In this document: positions 1 through 12,410 of the stretch, one piece after another
Layout: the number at the start of each line of letters is the position of its first letter
How positions within the stretch are numbered: position 1 is the stretch's first letter
DNA from: Xylaria sp. FL1777
Lineage: Eukaryota > Ascomycota > Sordariomycetes > Xylariales > Xylariaceae
Length of the DNA stretch: 64,000 nucleotides
Reading direction: 5' to 3'
Assembly: GCA_022578965.1 (NCBI GenBank)
Contig: MU400512.1
Location: 124,001 to 188,000, forward strand
Made by a program: the position numbers and the translations under genes
Notes under the pieces: generated by a model
Databases searched by the model: none
What the model saw: the letters and a program-made list of their open reading frames with translations, nothing else
What the model was told of the DNA's origin: nothing

Positions 1-521
1 CCAGCTATCCGAGCCTTGATATCTAAAGACCTCAGCGAGCCCTATAGCATTTATGTCTATCGATATTTCTTGTACCAGTGGGCGCACTTGTGCTACATGG
101 TGAGCTTTTCGTGTCTGATGTCATGTCTGACTCTCTCACGAGATCAACAAACTTACCATCTAAATTCTCACTCACGTAGGCCCTGAATCCAGTCGACGAT
201 TCTTTGCTTGGCGTCATTATCTGCAAGCTCGAACATCATGCCTCACATTCTCCAGCCACGCATAGAGGCTATATCGCCATGTTAGCCGTATCTTCTGCGT
301 TTCGTGGAAATGGTATAGCGACGGTGCTAGTACAGAAAGCCATCGACGCCATGGCTAAGCGCCATGCCGACGAAATAGTGCTGGAGACCGAGGAGACAAA
401 CATACCCGCCATGAGGCTATACGAAAGACTGGGCTTCCTTAGATCCAAGAAGCTTCACAGATACTACTTGAACGGCAACAGTGCGTACAGGCTCGTATTG
501 CTGTTGAAACCAGGGGACTGA
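1..521 (+). CDS. NAA30: NatC N-alpha-acetyltransferase catalytic subunit (Naa30/Mak3), 5' truncated
   Basis: Seen: the window opens inside the gene. Coding exons are 1..99 and 180..521, with a phase-0 intron 100..179 (GTGAGC donor, TAG acceptor). The first exon carries the family block [17 protein letters not shown]. The second has the GNAT acetyl-CoA loop R-G-N-G-I-A and the C-terminal E-T-N-x-x-A-x-x-L-Y-E-x-L-G-F stretch. Known: Naa30 is the catalytic subunit of the NatC complex, which acetylates the N-terminus of nascent proteins starting with Met followed by a hydrophobic residue; it works on the ribosome with Naa35 and Naa38. About 146 codons are visible; the start lies upstream of the window. 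The assignment is strong because the GNAT fold and the Mak3-specific N-terminal block are both present. Confidence 0.93.
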
Positions 522-1031
522 GATGGAGTTGTAAGGAGAGGGAGGGGTGGCTGAATTCTAGGATGGCTCGCTCTACCATAAAGCCCGTTGGATTATGACA
601 CCGTACGAAATTTGTTTAAATGGGTGGTACCATGGACGACTGCTGCATCGAATGTGGCACTGACGAGAAAACCTCAACGTTTAGGTGCTGATTGGGCTCT
701 CGAGGGTACTCATATTATTGCATTGTTAGGATTGTGCATTGGGTGGCGTTCGAGTATCTGAGGAGTCATCTAATTGTTTTTTTGGGAGAGGTCTTTGTTG
801 CTCTTCTATTTGGTTCGTTACGACGAGCTACATACAAATTCAAAAACACTGGGCATCTCCAGCCGGCTCAATCAGTCTTCAAAGAGAAGAAATTGCAACG
901 TCGTAACGCGACACCTTCTTTCTCACTGATGATTAGTTGTTATTTATTCCTCAGCAGAGATTGCGTATCATATATGGAGGCTCTGATTTCCCATGGGTTG
1001 CCAGATGCGATTCCTAAATAGGTATATGCGT
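522..1031. other. Spacer between NAA30 and the DUF1917 gene
   Basis: This is the shared 3' flank of two convergent genes. One frame is open from 692 to 1021 but has no ATG start in keeping with a gene and no recognisable domain, so no gene is called. No RNA gene or repeat was seen. Confidence 0.6.
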
Positions 1032-1985
1032 CTATTTTCGGCGATTAGGGCTAGAAACTTGTGCAAACGGAGTAACAGACTGACCAGGTTTATAATAGAG
1101 CGGTTTACTCTTGACGAGGCCAAGTTGCTTTAGTTTCTCGGCTACTCGGGTGACGTCTTTTTGATCTGAGAAGTCTGCCGTATATACGCAAATGAGGCGT
1201 TCTGTTCTCTGGTCGACATTAGATTTGGTCGCTACCTTGGCAGCAATTCCCAGCTCATTATTGGCAGTGGCTTTAGCGACAGCCCCCCAGACCTCGTTGA
1301 GTTCGAAGACGGTACAGAAGAGCATCCACTGCTTCGATTAGTGACGAATTTGTATGGGCGGGTGTCTTACCTTGCCACACGTCACACGAAGACCCTTCGC
1401 TAATTCAAGGATATCCCTGGCAGCATCCATACCAGCTTTCTTTGTTTCTCGTATGATGAGAGCCTTCGACTGGCCGGGCTGCCGAAATTCTTGTATGAAT
1501 GAGGACGCAAAATGCAGCCGCTCTTCTCCAGCTTGCATCAATGTTGCAAGATCGGCACCTTCGTCTTCGGGTGCTTCATCTTCGCCGCCGCGAATTCGCT
1601 GGTTCTCGGCCTCGTTTCTGGACTTTCGCTTGATGTACGGGTTGTAAATCCAAATCCAGGAATGGCCTGGGGTGTCCTCTGTCGTAGCCGGGGGTAGTCG
1701 ACTTAGGAATGCGTCAACGCTCTCAGTGAGCTGCCACGCGTATTTGTGACCGGCATAGGGGTTATGGAGGTGTGACATGTTCTCTGATGTGCCTCTTGCT
1801 TGGAGTTTTAGGGGTGTCTCGAGAGCTTCGTGGTCTTGCCACCATTTGTTGACGTCGAAACGCTCGACCTTTCTCTCCAGATCTGCCGCCAGATCGTCGC
1901 CGCCTAGGCCTCAAGTATTTAGAAGAATCCAAGACGCAAGATATCAATTAGCAATACCATAGAAATCAGATCCGTCAGAACTCAT
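1032..1985 (-). CDS. DUF1917 (BLES03/UPF0696-like) domain protein
   Basis: Seen: three exons on the minus strand, 1985..1958, 1903..1371 and 1328..1032, giving about 285 residues. Intron 1957..1904 is 54 nt (GTATTG donor, CTAG acceptor) and intron 1370..1329 is 42 nt (GTAAGA donor, CAG acceptor with CTAAT branch). The joins keep frame and link a short acidic N-terminus (MSSDGSDFYGG) to a W-W-x-x-H segment, a G-H-S-W-I-W-I-Y-N-P block, and a C-terminal G-K-W-M-L-F motif spanning the second junction. Known: DUF1917 proteins occur widely in fungi and as C11orf68/BLES03 in animals, with no settled biochemical role; the fold resembles eIF4E. Function is therefore left open. It converges on NAA30 and is divergent from DPH7. 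Confidence 0.85.
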
Positions 1986-2782
1986 GGCTTTGCCTTTTGT
2001 TGAATGGAGCGTGGTTGTATCTGTGCTGCGCCTCCCGCCGAGAACGATACACATTAAATGGCAGAGGAGGTTCGGGGTATAATTGATAAGAAACGACAAG
2101 GTGTCTAGATATGGATGCCGAGTGAATCTATGGCACAGCCGAAGACTGAGATGCGGTGTCTGGACGCTCTCTGTCTTGACTACAAGTATAAGCTGAGGAT
2201 TTGAGATACTATTCCTAGGTAGTGTAGTGTAGTGTAGTTGGCAAGGACTACATTGGACTGTCCGGGATCGTAGGATCTGTCTTGAGGAGAGCCACCAGGT
2301 TCCGGACTTGATGGTATTTATACCGTACTGGCCCATGACATTTATACTAGGTACCTATACATATCACACCTACAGCAAAACATATCATACCCCGGAGCAG
2401 GCCTGGGGTGAGGGCAGTGTGAGCAGGCAGTGTGAGCAGTGTATAAAGGGTGCCGGCCTGTGTGTGGGACGCCATCCAGGAAAGCAGGGGCACTTTCCCG
2501 GGATACCGGGATCGAGGCAGCGCTAGCCCAGCGCATCGATAGCGGGGAAGTTCCCGAATGGCGGTGGAACCATTGGCTCTGTCTGCGGGTGCTTTCCTTA
2601 CCTACGCAGTACTGCCCACACCGCGGCAGAGCCACGAAGAACTGGGTACTCCAATACCTACCTACTGTTACGCAGCAAGTACCTACACCTGGGCAGACTG
2701 CAACAACATTGGATAGCGACAACTACCTCCTTACCTACATAAGGTAATCTCTTGCGTCGTTTTGTATGCCTCGTTGACGCCA
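1986..2782. promoter_or_regulatory. Divergent spacer between the DUF1917 gene and DPH7
   Basis: This 0.8 kb stretch should hold both promoters. It contains a short tandem run of TAGTG near 2220-2237, scattered TACCTA words, and one exact TACGCAGTA at 2603..2611. Several open frames cross it on both strands but none shows a known domain, so no gene is called. Confidence 0.5.
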
Positions 2783-4143
2783 ATGGAAGCGAGGGATCGG
2801 CAGATCGCTTCGTTGCGACATCTCATCTTGGACCTTCCACCCAGTTGCATCGAGTTCTGTCCGGCGCACCCCGACCACTTTGTCGTTGGTACTTACAATC
2901 TGGAAAAGGAAGAGCCGACGAACGTCGATGAAGAGGGATCTCATGATGATGAAGATAACCATCAAATCGTGAAGATACCGCAAACTCGGAACGGCAGTCT
3001 TGCGGTATTCCGGCTTGCTGAAAACCTTCATGATATGTGAGCCTCTCGTTCCTCTCTCTTCTCGGTGTCCCGTGAGAGTCTCCCTGACAAGTGTCACATC
3101 TATCGCCCAGATCGCACGTGCAGACGCTTTCTTATCCGTCCGCCTTGCTTGACTTGCACTTCCACCCTCGTCAAGACAAGCATGAAGTCTTGGCCACAGT
3201 GTCAAGCACCGGGACACTCTCTTTCTTCCGGCTGTCGCCACGTCAATGGCCTTCTACTCCTCTAGTCGAGCTGACTACCCATAAGCCGCTAGGAGATGGT
3301 GAAAATGTGCTCTTTCTATCATGTGCTTGGCATCCAAGCTTGCCCGATCTTCTAGCCATTACTACGTCGGATTACCAGGTTCACGTTCTACGGGTAGATG
3401 ACTCGTGGAGCGCTCATCGAACCTCGTCTTCGCCGATAATAACACACACACTCGAGACTTGGACAGCAGCGTTCTCGCCGTTTTTGGCCAACTCTGAAGA
3501 TGCCACAAGTGATACCGAGCTAGGGCGCTCACATGGGTTTGCAATATATTCGGGAGGCGACGATTCAAAGCTTCTTAGTACCACTTGTTTTTATGATGGA
3601 GACCAAGGTAACATCGCTGAGAACAACGCCGATGTTATGACTGTGCCTTATCCTATAGTTACAACCAGAGGTCATACGGCAGGAGTCACTGCTATATTGC
3701 CACTTTCCTTGGCCCTCGCGGACGGATCGGGGGTTGTGGTTACTGGAAGCTACGATGATTGTCTTCGAGTCTACTCGATCCACCCCCAAGTTGGTGGTGT
3801 CATGCTTCAACCACCTAAATTGCTTGCTGAAGAGAACCTCGGTGGAGGTGTCTGGAGGTTGAAACTGATTAAGTTGAAGAAGCTGAGTAAGGGTTGCGCT
3901 GATTCGCAAATAAACTGGTCTGCATTGATTTTGGCGTCTTGCATGCATGCCGGCAGCCGTATCCTCGAGGTCTGTGGAAATTGCAGCGATTTCAGTCAAA
4001 TCAATGTTCTTGGGCAATTCGAGGAACATAAAAGCATGAATTATGGTAGCGATTTCCAGCCAGGAACGGAGCAGGACGGTCGACGATTGCGCTGTGTGTC
4101 TACCAGCTTTTATGACCGATTGCTTTGTCTATGGGAGTTTTGA
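2783..4143 (+). CDS. DPH7: Diphthine methyltransferase, WD40 protein Dph7/Rrt2
   Basis: Seen: exons 2783..3036 and 3111..4143, about 428 residues, with a 74-nt intron (GTGAGC donor, CCCAG acceptor) that splits an Ile codon. The start is the first in-frame ATG. The N-terminus has the characteristic L-P-P-S-C-I-E-F-C-P and G-T-Y-N-L-E segment. Later come WD-like blades, including G-H-T-A-G-V-T-A-I, V-V-T-G-S-Y-D-D-C-L-R-V-Y, and a late H-K-S-M-N-Y-G-S-D motif. Known: Dph7 (WDR85) removes the methyl ester from methylated diphthine on elongation factor 2, so that Dph6 can complete diphthamide in the cytosol. The combination of N-terminal block and HKSMNYGSD motif separates it from generic WD40 proteins. 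Confidence 0.92.
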
Positions 4144-5508
4144 TATAGGTAACTAGTACTGGGTTACATTAGGAACCATACCTTTTTTTTGTAGCAAGAC
4201 ATAATCTTAGATTTACGATACGATATCAAAATTCGATTTGCCTAGGAGGGTATAGGGTGTATATTGTAGTACACCTGCGCATTCTTTTGGTAGACCCCAG
4301 CAACTCGTAGGACAGAATATTGTATCCCTTACAGGGTGAGAGCAATTAGATATAGGTGACGACCTTTTTTGGTTTGGTCTTGGGAGGACGATTAAGTTAA
4401 GGGAGAGCTGAGGGAGAATTGAAGCACCATGAATAAAAATGCATGCTTGTGGCGCTGCTTCGCATATAGTACACGTGTAGGTACTAATAGGTGCTCTATA
4501 TTGAAGATATATCTTGCATCCGAGACAGTTTTGGCAAAGTTTTCATGCGAGTTGACCACCAACCACCCCCCTGTTAATTGGGAGGTAGGTCGCGTCGCGT
4601 AGCTGGAACACTTTACCGCGTACCCACGTAGCGGTTCTGGGGATTCTATATATACCTACGCAGTAGGGTACTTACATACATGGCTACCTTAGGAAGTAGG
4701 TATTTACCTAAATAGGTAAGTGTACCTACCTATATCTATAAATTCGCTAGATATGCCCACCTACCTAAGTGCGTACCTGAGCAGTAGGTATTATGAAGCA
4801 AATTTCAGGGCACTGGAGCGCTGGTGCGCTGGTATAATACCTACTTGGTTCTGCCTATGAGGTAGGTATGGCCAGATAGCCTATAGGTACACCTAGGTGT
4901 AGGTTAGACGGTATTGACCAATGTTTTTTACCTAGGTATTTTAAGCTTAGGTACTTACCTTTTCTGCTCTTGGGTGTGCATTGACGGCCAAGCCAAGCAG
5001 CAATGAATATAGCCCTTGTGTAAGGCGCTCGACCAGTTTGGCATCCATTTGCCAAAATTTGAGGAAGGCTTGCACGCCTCCAGACAAACTTCATCACCCC
5101 CCACGAAATATCCCATAACCCTCTCCATTTCTACCCACCTTCTAGTTGCCCAAACCATAACCTTGGAGCGCCCAATCGTGGTTGGAACTCCACATTGTCG
5201 CTGTATACTAATATTGATATTGTTAACACCACGCATATGCCGTCTTGTTGTGCCTGCTTCTTTCTGTTGTCTGCCCGCTTTTCCTCTCGTGCTCTCGAGT
5301 TGTAGCTTTGTTGCCCACGCCGCCACGCTGTTGACATTTTGCCTGATGGTTCACATCTAAGACAGAGTAGTGCGACGAGTGCTCCCGCCCGCTGCCCCTC
5401 CAACCTTGCCATCGGCCGATCGTACAACCCTTCCACCGCTGCTGTTGCTGCTGTTGCTACCATCGCTGTCGCTACCGCTGCCTCTCCCGCTCCCCACCCC
5501 GCGCCGCC
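4144..5508. other. Spacer with dense TACCTA/TAGGTA words
   Basis: No gene is supportable here. From about 4640 to 4960 the DNA is packed with TACCTA, TAGGTA and GGTACCT words in both orientations, plus one TACGCAGTA at 4657..4665. The last 200 bases before 5509 are pyrimidine-rich with GCTGTT/GCTACC runs, as expected for the leader of the downstream karyopherin gene. Confidence 0.6.
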
Positions 5509-8500
5509 ATGGTTGCGCAGCCGATCAATGGAGGTATGGGGATGGATGGCCGGGGGGTTCTTGCCGCAGCTGATGGTGCTCGAGACGTCGAAGTCCTGCC
5601 TAAAATCCAACAGGCCCTCGACGTTGTGTACAACCCGTATTCCTCCAATGACCAGCGTAAGGACGCCCAGTCTTTCCTCGAGTCGGTCAAGGATACCCCA
5701 GAAGCTCCCACACATGGCTTTCGTCTAGCCTCTGACAAGGGCCAATCCCCCGTGGTCAGACACTATGCTCTCTCTCTACTCGAGCACGCTATCAAACACA
5801 AATGGGCGAACTACACCCCGCACGAGGCCGAGGCTTTGCGCAACTGGGTGTTGGGGCTGTCGCGCGATGTTGCAAAGGGGGACCCTGTTTATCTGAGGAA
5901 CAAGATAGCGCAGCTATGGGTTGAGGTCGCGAAGAGGAGTTGGGGGACGGAGTGGATGGAGATGGATTCGCTTCTTGTCCAGCTGTGGCAAGTACCCGAT
6001 TCTGCCGTACACAAAGAGTTCGTGTTGGCTGTCTTAGAAACCTTGTCGGACGAAATCTTCAACGGCGACGACATGGTCGTCCAGCTCCGCGAGAGGACCC
6101 TTACTAAAGCCTCGGTCGAGATATTTACACCTCTTGCGGTTTTGCTTGACGCCTTCCCAAACCGAGAAGCAGGGCCCGAGGTACGTTCTGGGGAGGAGGG
6201 CTGGCTGGCACGAATCGTAGACTTGCTCCGCCAGTGCTTATCTGGAGACATCCAGAATAACGAAGACTTGCGCAGCTGCGCCATTCGTGGATTCGCTGTT
6301 CTTTATACTCTGGTGCCATGGGTTATCCCAAAATCGATCGCCATGACAGGAGCTGTACCTGTCATTTGTGAGGGTCTCCGCGCCACTCACATTGAAGTTC
6401 AGAAGGTTAGCATCTTTTTCTTGACCCGATTAGTCTGCTCTTGGCCACTAAACAGGACAGGCATCTTTGGAAGCTTTGCACGCTCTCTATTCTCGTACTA
6501 GCTTTGACGATGAGGAGTTTCTGGAACTCGTAGTTCCTTTATTTGATACTCGATACGTCACGCTTTTCAGACAGCTATTTGAGTGGTCTGCCATCGACCC
6601 AGACGACCTAGACGATGACAAGTATCAGTTGTCCAAGAAGCTCTCTGAGGTATGTCGATATTCATCGTGTTATTAGTGCTATATTGACTCTGGTGTTAGT
6701 TGATGTCCTATCTGGGCAATTACCTGGAACGACGGTTCTCGGCGCTACCTACGGACTCATCGCAAGTCGATTTGATGGGATTCTTGCAGTTGCTTCTTTT
6801 AATTACGCAAAACCAGAGCTTGGTAGTCTCTATTCCGGTACTCGTTACTTGGTGTCGTTTATTGAATCACCATGGTATGGGCCCGAACATTGCAGGAACT
6901 GCTGCAGTGATTGGACCCCTCCTGGAAGTTTGTAGCACTAGGCTGATTCGATATGAGAATCTTCCCGAAGACAGCGAAGATCCAACCATTCGCCTTCTAT
7001 TTGAGGACACCGATACCTTCCCTGAACGACACTTATTCTTAGGCAATTATCGTCGTTATGCTTCACAAGTCATTGAGACCATCGTTTATCTTAAGGTATC
7101 TGATGCAATGCAGCATATACTTGGTCAGACTGAGAATGTCTTAGCCCATCTCTATGACGATTCTCCGCCGCTTGATAGTGAGAACTCCAGGTGTACATCC
7201 CTAGGCTCTACTGACCATCTTTAGTGGCAAACTATTCAAAAAATTCCCAGCCTGTTCTGCGGGTCGATGCGCGGGCCACAGTCATTGAGGCAGCCCTTAA
7301 GGGTTATAGCAAATGGCGGGCTAGTTCTGAGCGTGATGGCAAACAGGATGTAGGTCATTTCCGACACCGCCTTGCATTTTACTAATGTGTAGCTGGCTCA
7401 GGAACTTGGCCCTCTGGAGAGTAGCTTAGAAGCATGGTGTAATCGTCTCTTGGACATGAAATTTGAGGTTTGTTCTGAGAACTTGGGACTATCCCTGGAT
7501 TGCTAATTGACTATCATAGGATCCTCTCATACGAAAACGTATGCTGCAACTTCTTGTAGCGTTTTCAACCTCCGTCCTCGATAAGAACCCGGCATTTATG
7601 CTTAAAGTCCTAGAGCATATTCTTGTTACCTGGCCAGCGACCCATCCTGATTATAAACTATACAGCGATGCAATCAAGGATCTCCAAGGAGAAAGTATGG
7701 TCGAGCTTCAGAGACTCGCAGCTAAAATGCCTGATCACCTACTGGCAAGTTTAAATACACCTATCTTTTTTACTTACCTATTAATTACAGCAATAGGATG
7801 TCTATGATCAAATCGCGACGAAGGTCAACGAGATGGTTGCGTCTGGCACATTAGATGAAAAGCGCCAAATCACATATCAGACCTTTCTCTTTACTATTAT
7901 GTAAGACTGCCATTCTCCCTTCTCACGAGTAGCCACTGATAGGTTTGCAGCCACCGATCTTGTCGGCTCGACCAGGCTACGAAGGTACAAAAGCTCCAGG
8001 GATTTCTCGACCCCATAAGGACGCATTGGCAAGATCCCCGATTAAAGCATAGTCTGAGTTCCCATGCCAACTTTTTTGAGCTCATGGGGTTAGACAAGGC
8101 CCAAGGCTACGTAATGCGTAAACGAATGCACGAGGTTCAAGATTGGGGGTCCGTGGAGCTTGATGAGGAGGGCAAAGCGTTGCAAACCGAACTTGAAGCA
8201 CGACAAGCTGTGAGTTCCATCTATTCTTGGTACAGAAGTAATGGCTTACACCTCTCTAGACTATACCGCTGCGCCTGACCAAGTCGTTTCTCACGTGCTC
8301 TGTGGATAAAGTCGAGAAGGGGCAAGGGCCTTTTCAAGTGTCGTCTGTCTTGTGGCAAGATTACTTCCCTATCATCCTGCCAGAACTCCTCAATTTTCTC
8401 AGGTAGGTCGATGCTGTTCATACAAGTGAGGCACTCAGGTGCTAACTTTACAGTTGCGCCCATGCCTCACATTCTCCAAATAATTGGACAGTCCTCCCAC

Positions 8501-9878
8501 CAGAGATGAGGGCTATGGTCGGCCGAATCCTGACAGATCGTTTCTGGCAATCTGGCATATCCGAAGGTAGCAAGGATGAGTTTTACGCTCGTGTGCTAGA
8601 GAAGAAACATACTTTTGAAGGACTGGCCTCGACGATTCGCGGATCCATACGATTTGTCCGCGAATCGTGTTATGCGATCATCTACTGCATGACCCGCCTT
8701 GATACGCAGTTCTATGGGTTCAGCGAACTCCCAGGACCGTTAGCTCATGCCCTTCTAGCCGAGACTTCCAGTCTATCGGCCCATCAACTGATAAATCTTC
8801 TTAACCTAGTCAGGTTCCTTGTTGATAACTGCCCGGTGCCTTTGCGAGATCATTTCCTACCACCTATACTCGAGGCGTGTTTTCGGCAGATGGATGCTAG
8901 GGTAAATGGTGAATGGGCAAAACTCGGCCAACAACAGGTGGTTAAGTCTGCTGGAGATGACTTGACGGAGGAGATGAAAAACGAAAGTATACTCAGACAA
9001 CTAACGTACACGTCTGTGATGTTGGTGGCAGATTTCTTGGATCCTGCTCGGAAGAGTGAGTTAGCCGTTTCCTCATCATTCACCCATGATTCACTTATGC
9101 TGACTTTGCGGGCATAGATGCGACCAAGGACCAAGAACGCTCGAACGAAGACCTACAAAAGTACCCTTCTTTGAGAAACTTTTGCTTAATGCATTCCTCT
9201 ATTGTAGAGCCTCTGCTCATCTTTTGTACCCGTGTGATCGGGATGAAGGACACGAGATGCTGTAGTATTATGCTACGTGTTCTAAAGAATGTGGTCCCTG
9301 AGTTTGAAAGCGTGCTAATCGACTCAAACGCACCAAATAAGAGTTCCGAGGCCAAGAGCCTTGGCAATCCATGGATCCCTGCCAACACTGCGTCAGCTAT
9401 TCGCGAATACATATCAAGAGATATAATAATGGCTTGTATCACTTCCCTTCACGAGCCTTACTTTGTCGAGCAGCAGAAGGAATTAGCGTCTCTGATTGCT
9501 ACAATTGTGGTCTCTTACAGATATCAGAGCTCAACAGCGCGGGACATACTTGTGTCATTGCCGAATATGAAGGCAGAGGAGGTAGATAAGGGCATTGAGT
9601 TTATGGTGAAAAGTGCTACCAGTTTTCGTGGGCAAAGAGCAGTGATTCTGGAGCTGTTACGCGACCTGAAGGGTGTAAGCGTCTCGGAAATGGGGAAGTT
9701 ATCCAAGAGCATCGGATTGCCGTCATCTCAACGTACATCGAGAAAACCGACACGTAGTATGATGGCGCAGAAATTCATGACAGCACCAGAATCCATGAAC
9801 CATGGAACAACAGGTACAACCACCAATGCAGACAATACAAACGGGCTAGACGGACTTGCTGGGTTGTTCGAAATATAG
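5509..9878 (+). CDS. MSN5: Exportin-5/Msn5-type karyopherin
   Basis: Seen: eleven exons: 5509..6405, 6461..6649, 6700..7177, 7225..7349, 7393..7467, 7520..7744, 7797..7900, 7951..8209, 8260..8402, 8454..9055, 9118..9878. All ten junctions keep frame, giving about 1285 residues. Introns are 43-62 nt. The start has a good context (CCGCCATGG). The exportin N-terminal HEAT region includes K-R-S-W-G-T-E-W and L-R-N-K-I-A-Q-L-W; exon 8 has F-F-E-L-M-G-L-D, and the C-terminal half is helical throughout. Intron 7745..7796 has a GC donor (CTG|GCAAGT); the neighbouring GT gives a stop with every nearby acceptor. Known: Msn5/exportin-5 is a RanGTP-dependent nuclear export receptor for phosphorylated transcription factors in yeast and for structured RNA in animals. 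Family assignment is strong; cargo is unknown. Confidence 0.93.
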
Positions 9879-10760
9879 TAAACCTTAGCGACCGTGGTTA
9901 CACCGGGGTCGCGGCGCCGAAGCTTTAGTCCCAGGAACCTCCCTTAACCCATCTGGTTTATTGTTACTCAGACATCCTATCATGCCAGGTATATCGGCTG
10001 TATAGTATTAGTAGCGATGCATTCTTAAAGCATTAGGTACTTACTTGAGCGCCTAATTAACCGATACCTGTAGCATGAGACGGTAGTGGCCTTTGTTACA
10101 TAGAGGATCAATATTGCAAAGCATCGCATAGATCAATAAAACTAAAAATCTGAGGTTTGCTGAGTTTGAATGTCTCTTGCACTGCGTATCTCCTTGCATA
10201 AAACCCCTGGCTTCTTTCCTCCTCCTCGGGCAGTGTCCAGGGTCCGCGATAGAGAATGCATCATTCTCAGTATAGGTATATAGGTATCTACCTAGGTAGG
10301 TACCTACCATATGTGGACTGTCTGTCTTACCTAAGTAGTAGGTACATATGCACTACATACCTGCATGTGGTTATGCATTAGGAGAAAAGTGGATACATCT
10401 TGTGTGGGCCTCCCACATGGTCTCTAGGTACGGTACACTACGTCTGGTTGGTGCATTTTCAGCTATCTCTTCGTGTTTTAGGAGGGGATAGTGTGGCGCT
10501 CTGTTCTCCCTCAACGGACCAGTTACCAGTTGCGAACCACCTACCTATCTTCAATACCCCATACGACCTAACACATGTCATGTTATGATAGTCGGTAGAC
10601 AGAGCTAACACGTGTAGCCAGGTCGCTAAGATTCAAGATTAAAAAAGAACTCACATCATCAGTACATTTCAGTCTGCGTTGCGACGTGCATATGCGCAGC
10701 CCTCGCTCTTCGTAATGAGGCCACTAGCCCATCCCGTTGGCTAGCTTTCGTTGCAACACC
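9879..10760. other. Spacer between the karyopherin gene and LDB17
   Basis: No gene or RNA is supportable. A TACCTA/TAGGTA-rich patch lies around 10265-10345 (including CTACCTAGGTAGGTACCTACC). The segment just before 10761 is the presumed LDB17 promoter and leader. Confidence 0.55.
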
Positions 10761-12410
10761 ATGGCCGAATTTGCAATGGTAGAGAACGAGGAGCAACTAT
10801 GGAACAGTATGTGTATTCCCCAGCCCCCTTTTGACTTGCGTCCCTGCCATCACCCACGATCAACAACAACCCTGACGCGGTGGTGGTCTTAGATATTTCC
10901 GCCGTAGTCGCTACGCAGTGTGCCGCCCATGCCCATGAAGCCATCGACGATGCCCTGCGCACATGGCTGTCCCTCGCCTCGAGATGTCGTACAGAGTTCG
11001 CCCTCTCCGAAGACGACGTGGCGGCTTGTTCACAGCATCTCCTACAGGGTAGCCTCTTCCTCGCCAACCCGGAATACGTGCGCACCCAGATCATCTACAG
11101 CTTGTTGCAGGACGACGAGGCTGCGCATCTATATCCTATCGCCAGCTTTCTGCTCCTTGACGGGAGGGCCAACGAAACAACGTTCCGGAAGATGATTGAG
11201 GAGAGTTGTTTCCATCGACTCATAGAGCTGATTGACGGCCGCAAAGAGCACGACCCCTCTTTGCACCGGCTACTGCTCGAGTTGATCTATGAGATGTCGC
11301 GAATCCAAAAGCTGCGCGTCCAGGATCTCATACACGTCGACGACAGCTTCGTGAACTATCTGTTCGAACTTACCGAGATTCTTTCCGACGACGTCAACGA
11401 CCCATGCCATTATCCTATCATTCGAGTATTGGTAGGTTGTTGCTACATGCACTCCCCAATGCTGAAGCACGTGGCTTACATCATGACAGCTTGTTTTGAA
11501 CGAGCAATATATGGTTGCGTCCGCCACAGCCGTCGCTGATCCTGCCTCGCCAGCCGCTCCTCTGACTAACAGAGTCGTCAAGTGCCTGAGTCTTTACGGG
11601 ACACACTATAAGACGTTCGGCGAGAACCTCATACTTCTTTTGAACCGCGAAACAGAAACGTCGATGCAATTGCTGATTCTGAAGCTTCTTTATCTCCTGT
11701 TCACGACAAAAGCCACCCACGAATACTTCTACACAAATGATTTACATGTCCTCCTCGACGTCATCATCCGCAACCTCTTGGATCTGCCAAACGAGCTGAC
11801 GTCTTTGCGACACACATATCTTCGAGTCTTGTATCCTTTGCTTGCACATACGCCGCTCAGCCAACCACCGCATTATAAGAAAAAGGAGATACAGAAGGTC
11901 ATGAAGCTATTAGCAGGAGCGGGGAATGCGCATTTCGAAGCCACAGACGAGACGACGCTGCGACTAGTAGACCGCGTGGAAAAGGTCAAGTGGCTTCTGG
12001 AAGATGTGAATAGCCCTGGGGAAATTGCCCGCAGATCTCTCGGTATCAGTCTCTCGCCCACAGACACCGCCAGCAACATTAGCGTTGTCGATGTGGCTGG
12101 GGTCATGGAGAAGCCTGGGGTGCAGACACGGAGTCGAAAAGCAGAGGGTGAAGCTGAGTTGGACATAGCCCATGCCGAGGTGAAGGCGATCGAAACGAAG
12201 CCTGTAGCGCCAATACCTAACAGGGCAAAGAAGATACCCCCGGAAGTACCAAAACATCGATATGGGAATCCATGCATACCCACAGTGCAACACGTCAACG
12301 GTAACGGGAGCCCGCCTAAGAAGATTCCGCCTAAGGCTCCGCCACCGCGGCGCAAAGGCAGGTTCAAGACAGTATCCTCGGCCTCGGAGGAAACGGGGTC
12401 CAGATCTTAG
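10761..12410 (+). CDS. LDB17: LDB17/SPIN90/Dip1-family actin regulator
   Basis: Seen: exons 10761..10806, 10893..11431 and 11490..12410, about 501 residues, with introns of 86 nt (GTATGT donor) and 58 nt (GTAGGT donor). The junctions restore L-W-N-N-I-S and I-R-V-L-L-V-L-N-E-Q-Y-M. An armadillo-like helical core occupies roughly residues 20-370, and the tail is basic and proline-rich (KKIPPKAPPPRRKGRFK), suiting SH3 ligands. Known: the SPIN90/Ldb17 leucine-rich domain binds Arp2/3; S. pombe Dip1 activates Arp2/3 without a mother filament, and yeast Ldb17 acts at endocytic actin patches. Inferred: a cortical endocytic actin factor with SH3 partners. Domain assignment is confident; the exact biochemical activity here is by family only. 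Confidence 0.88.

Noticed and set aside
692..1021. 109-codon plus-strand frame in the NAA30 3' flank
   Set aside because: It has no ATG start, no domain and no coding-like composition; most likely untranslated DNA.
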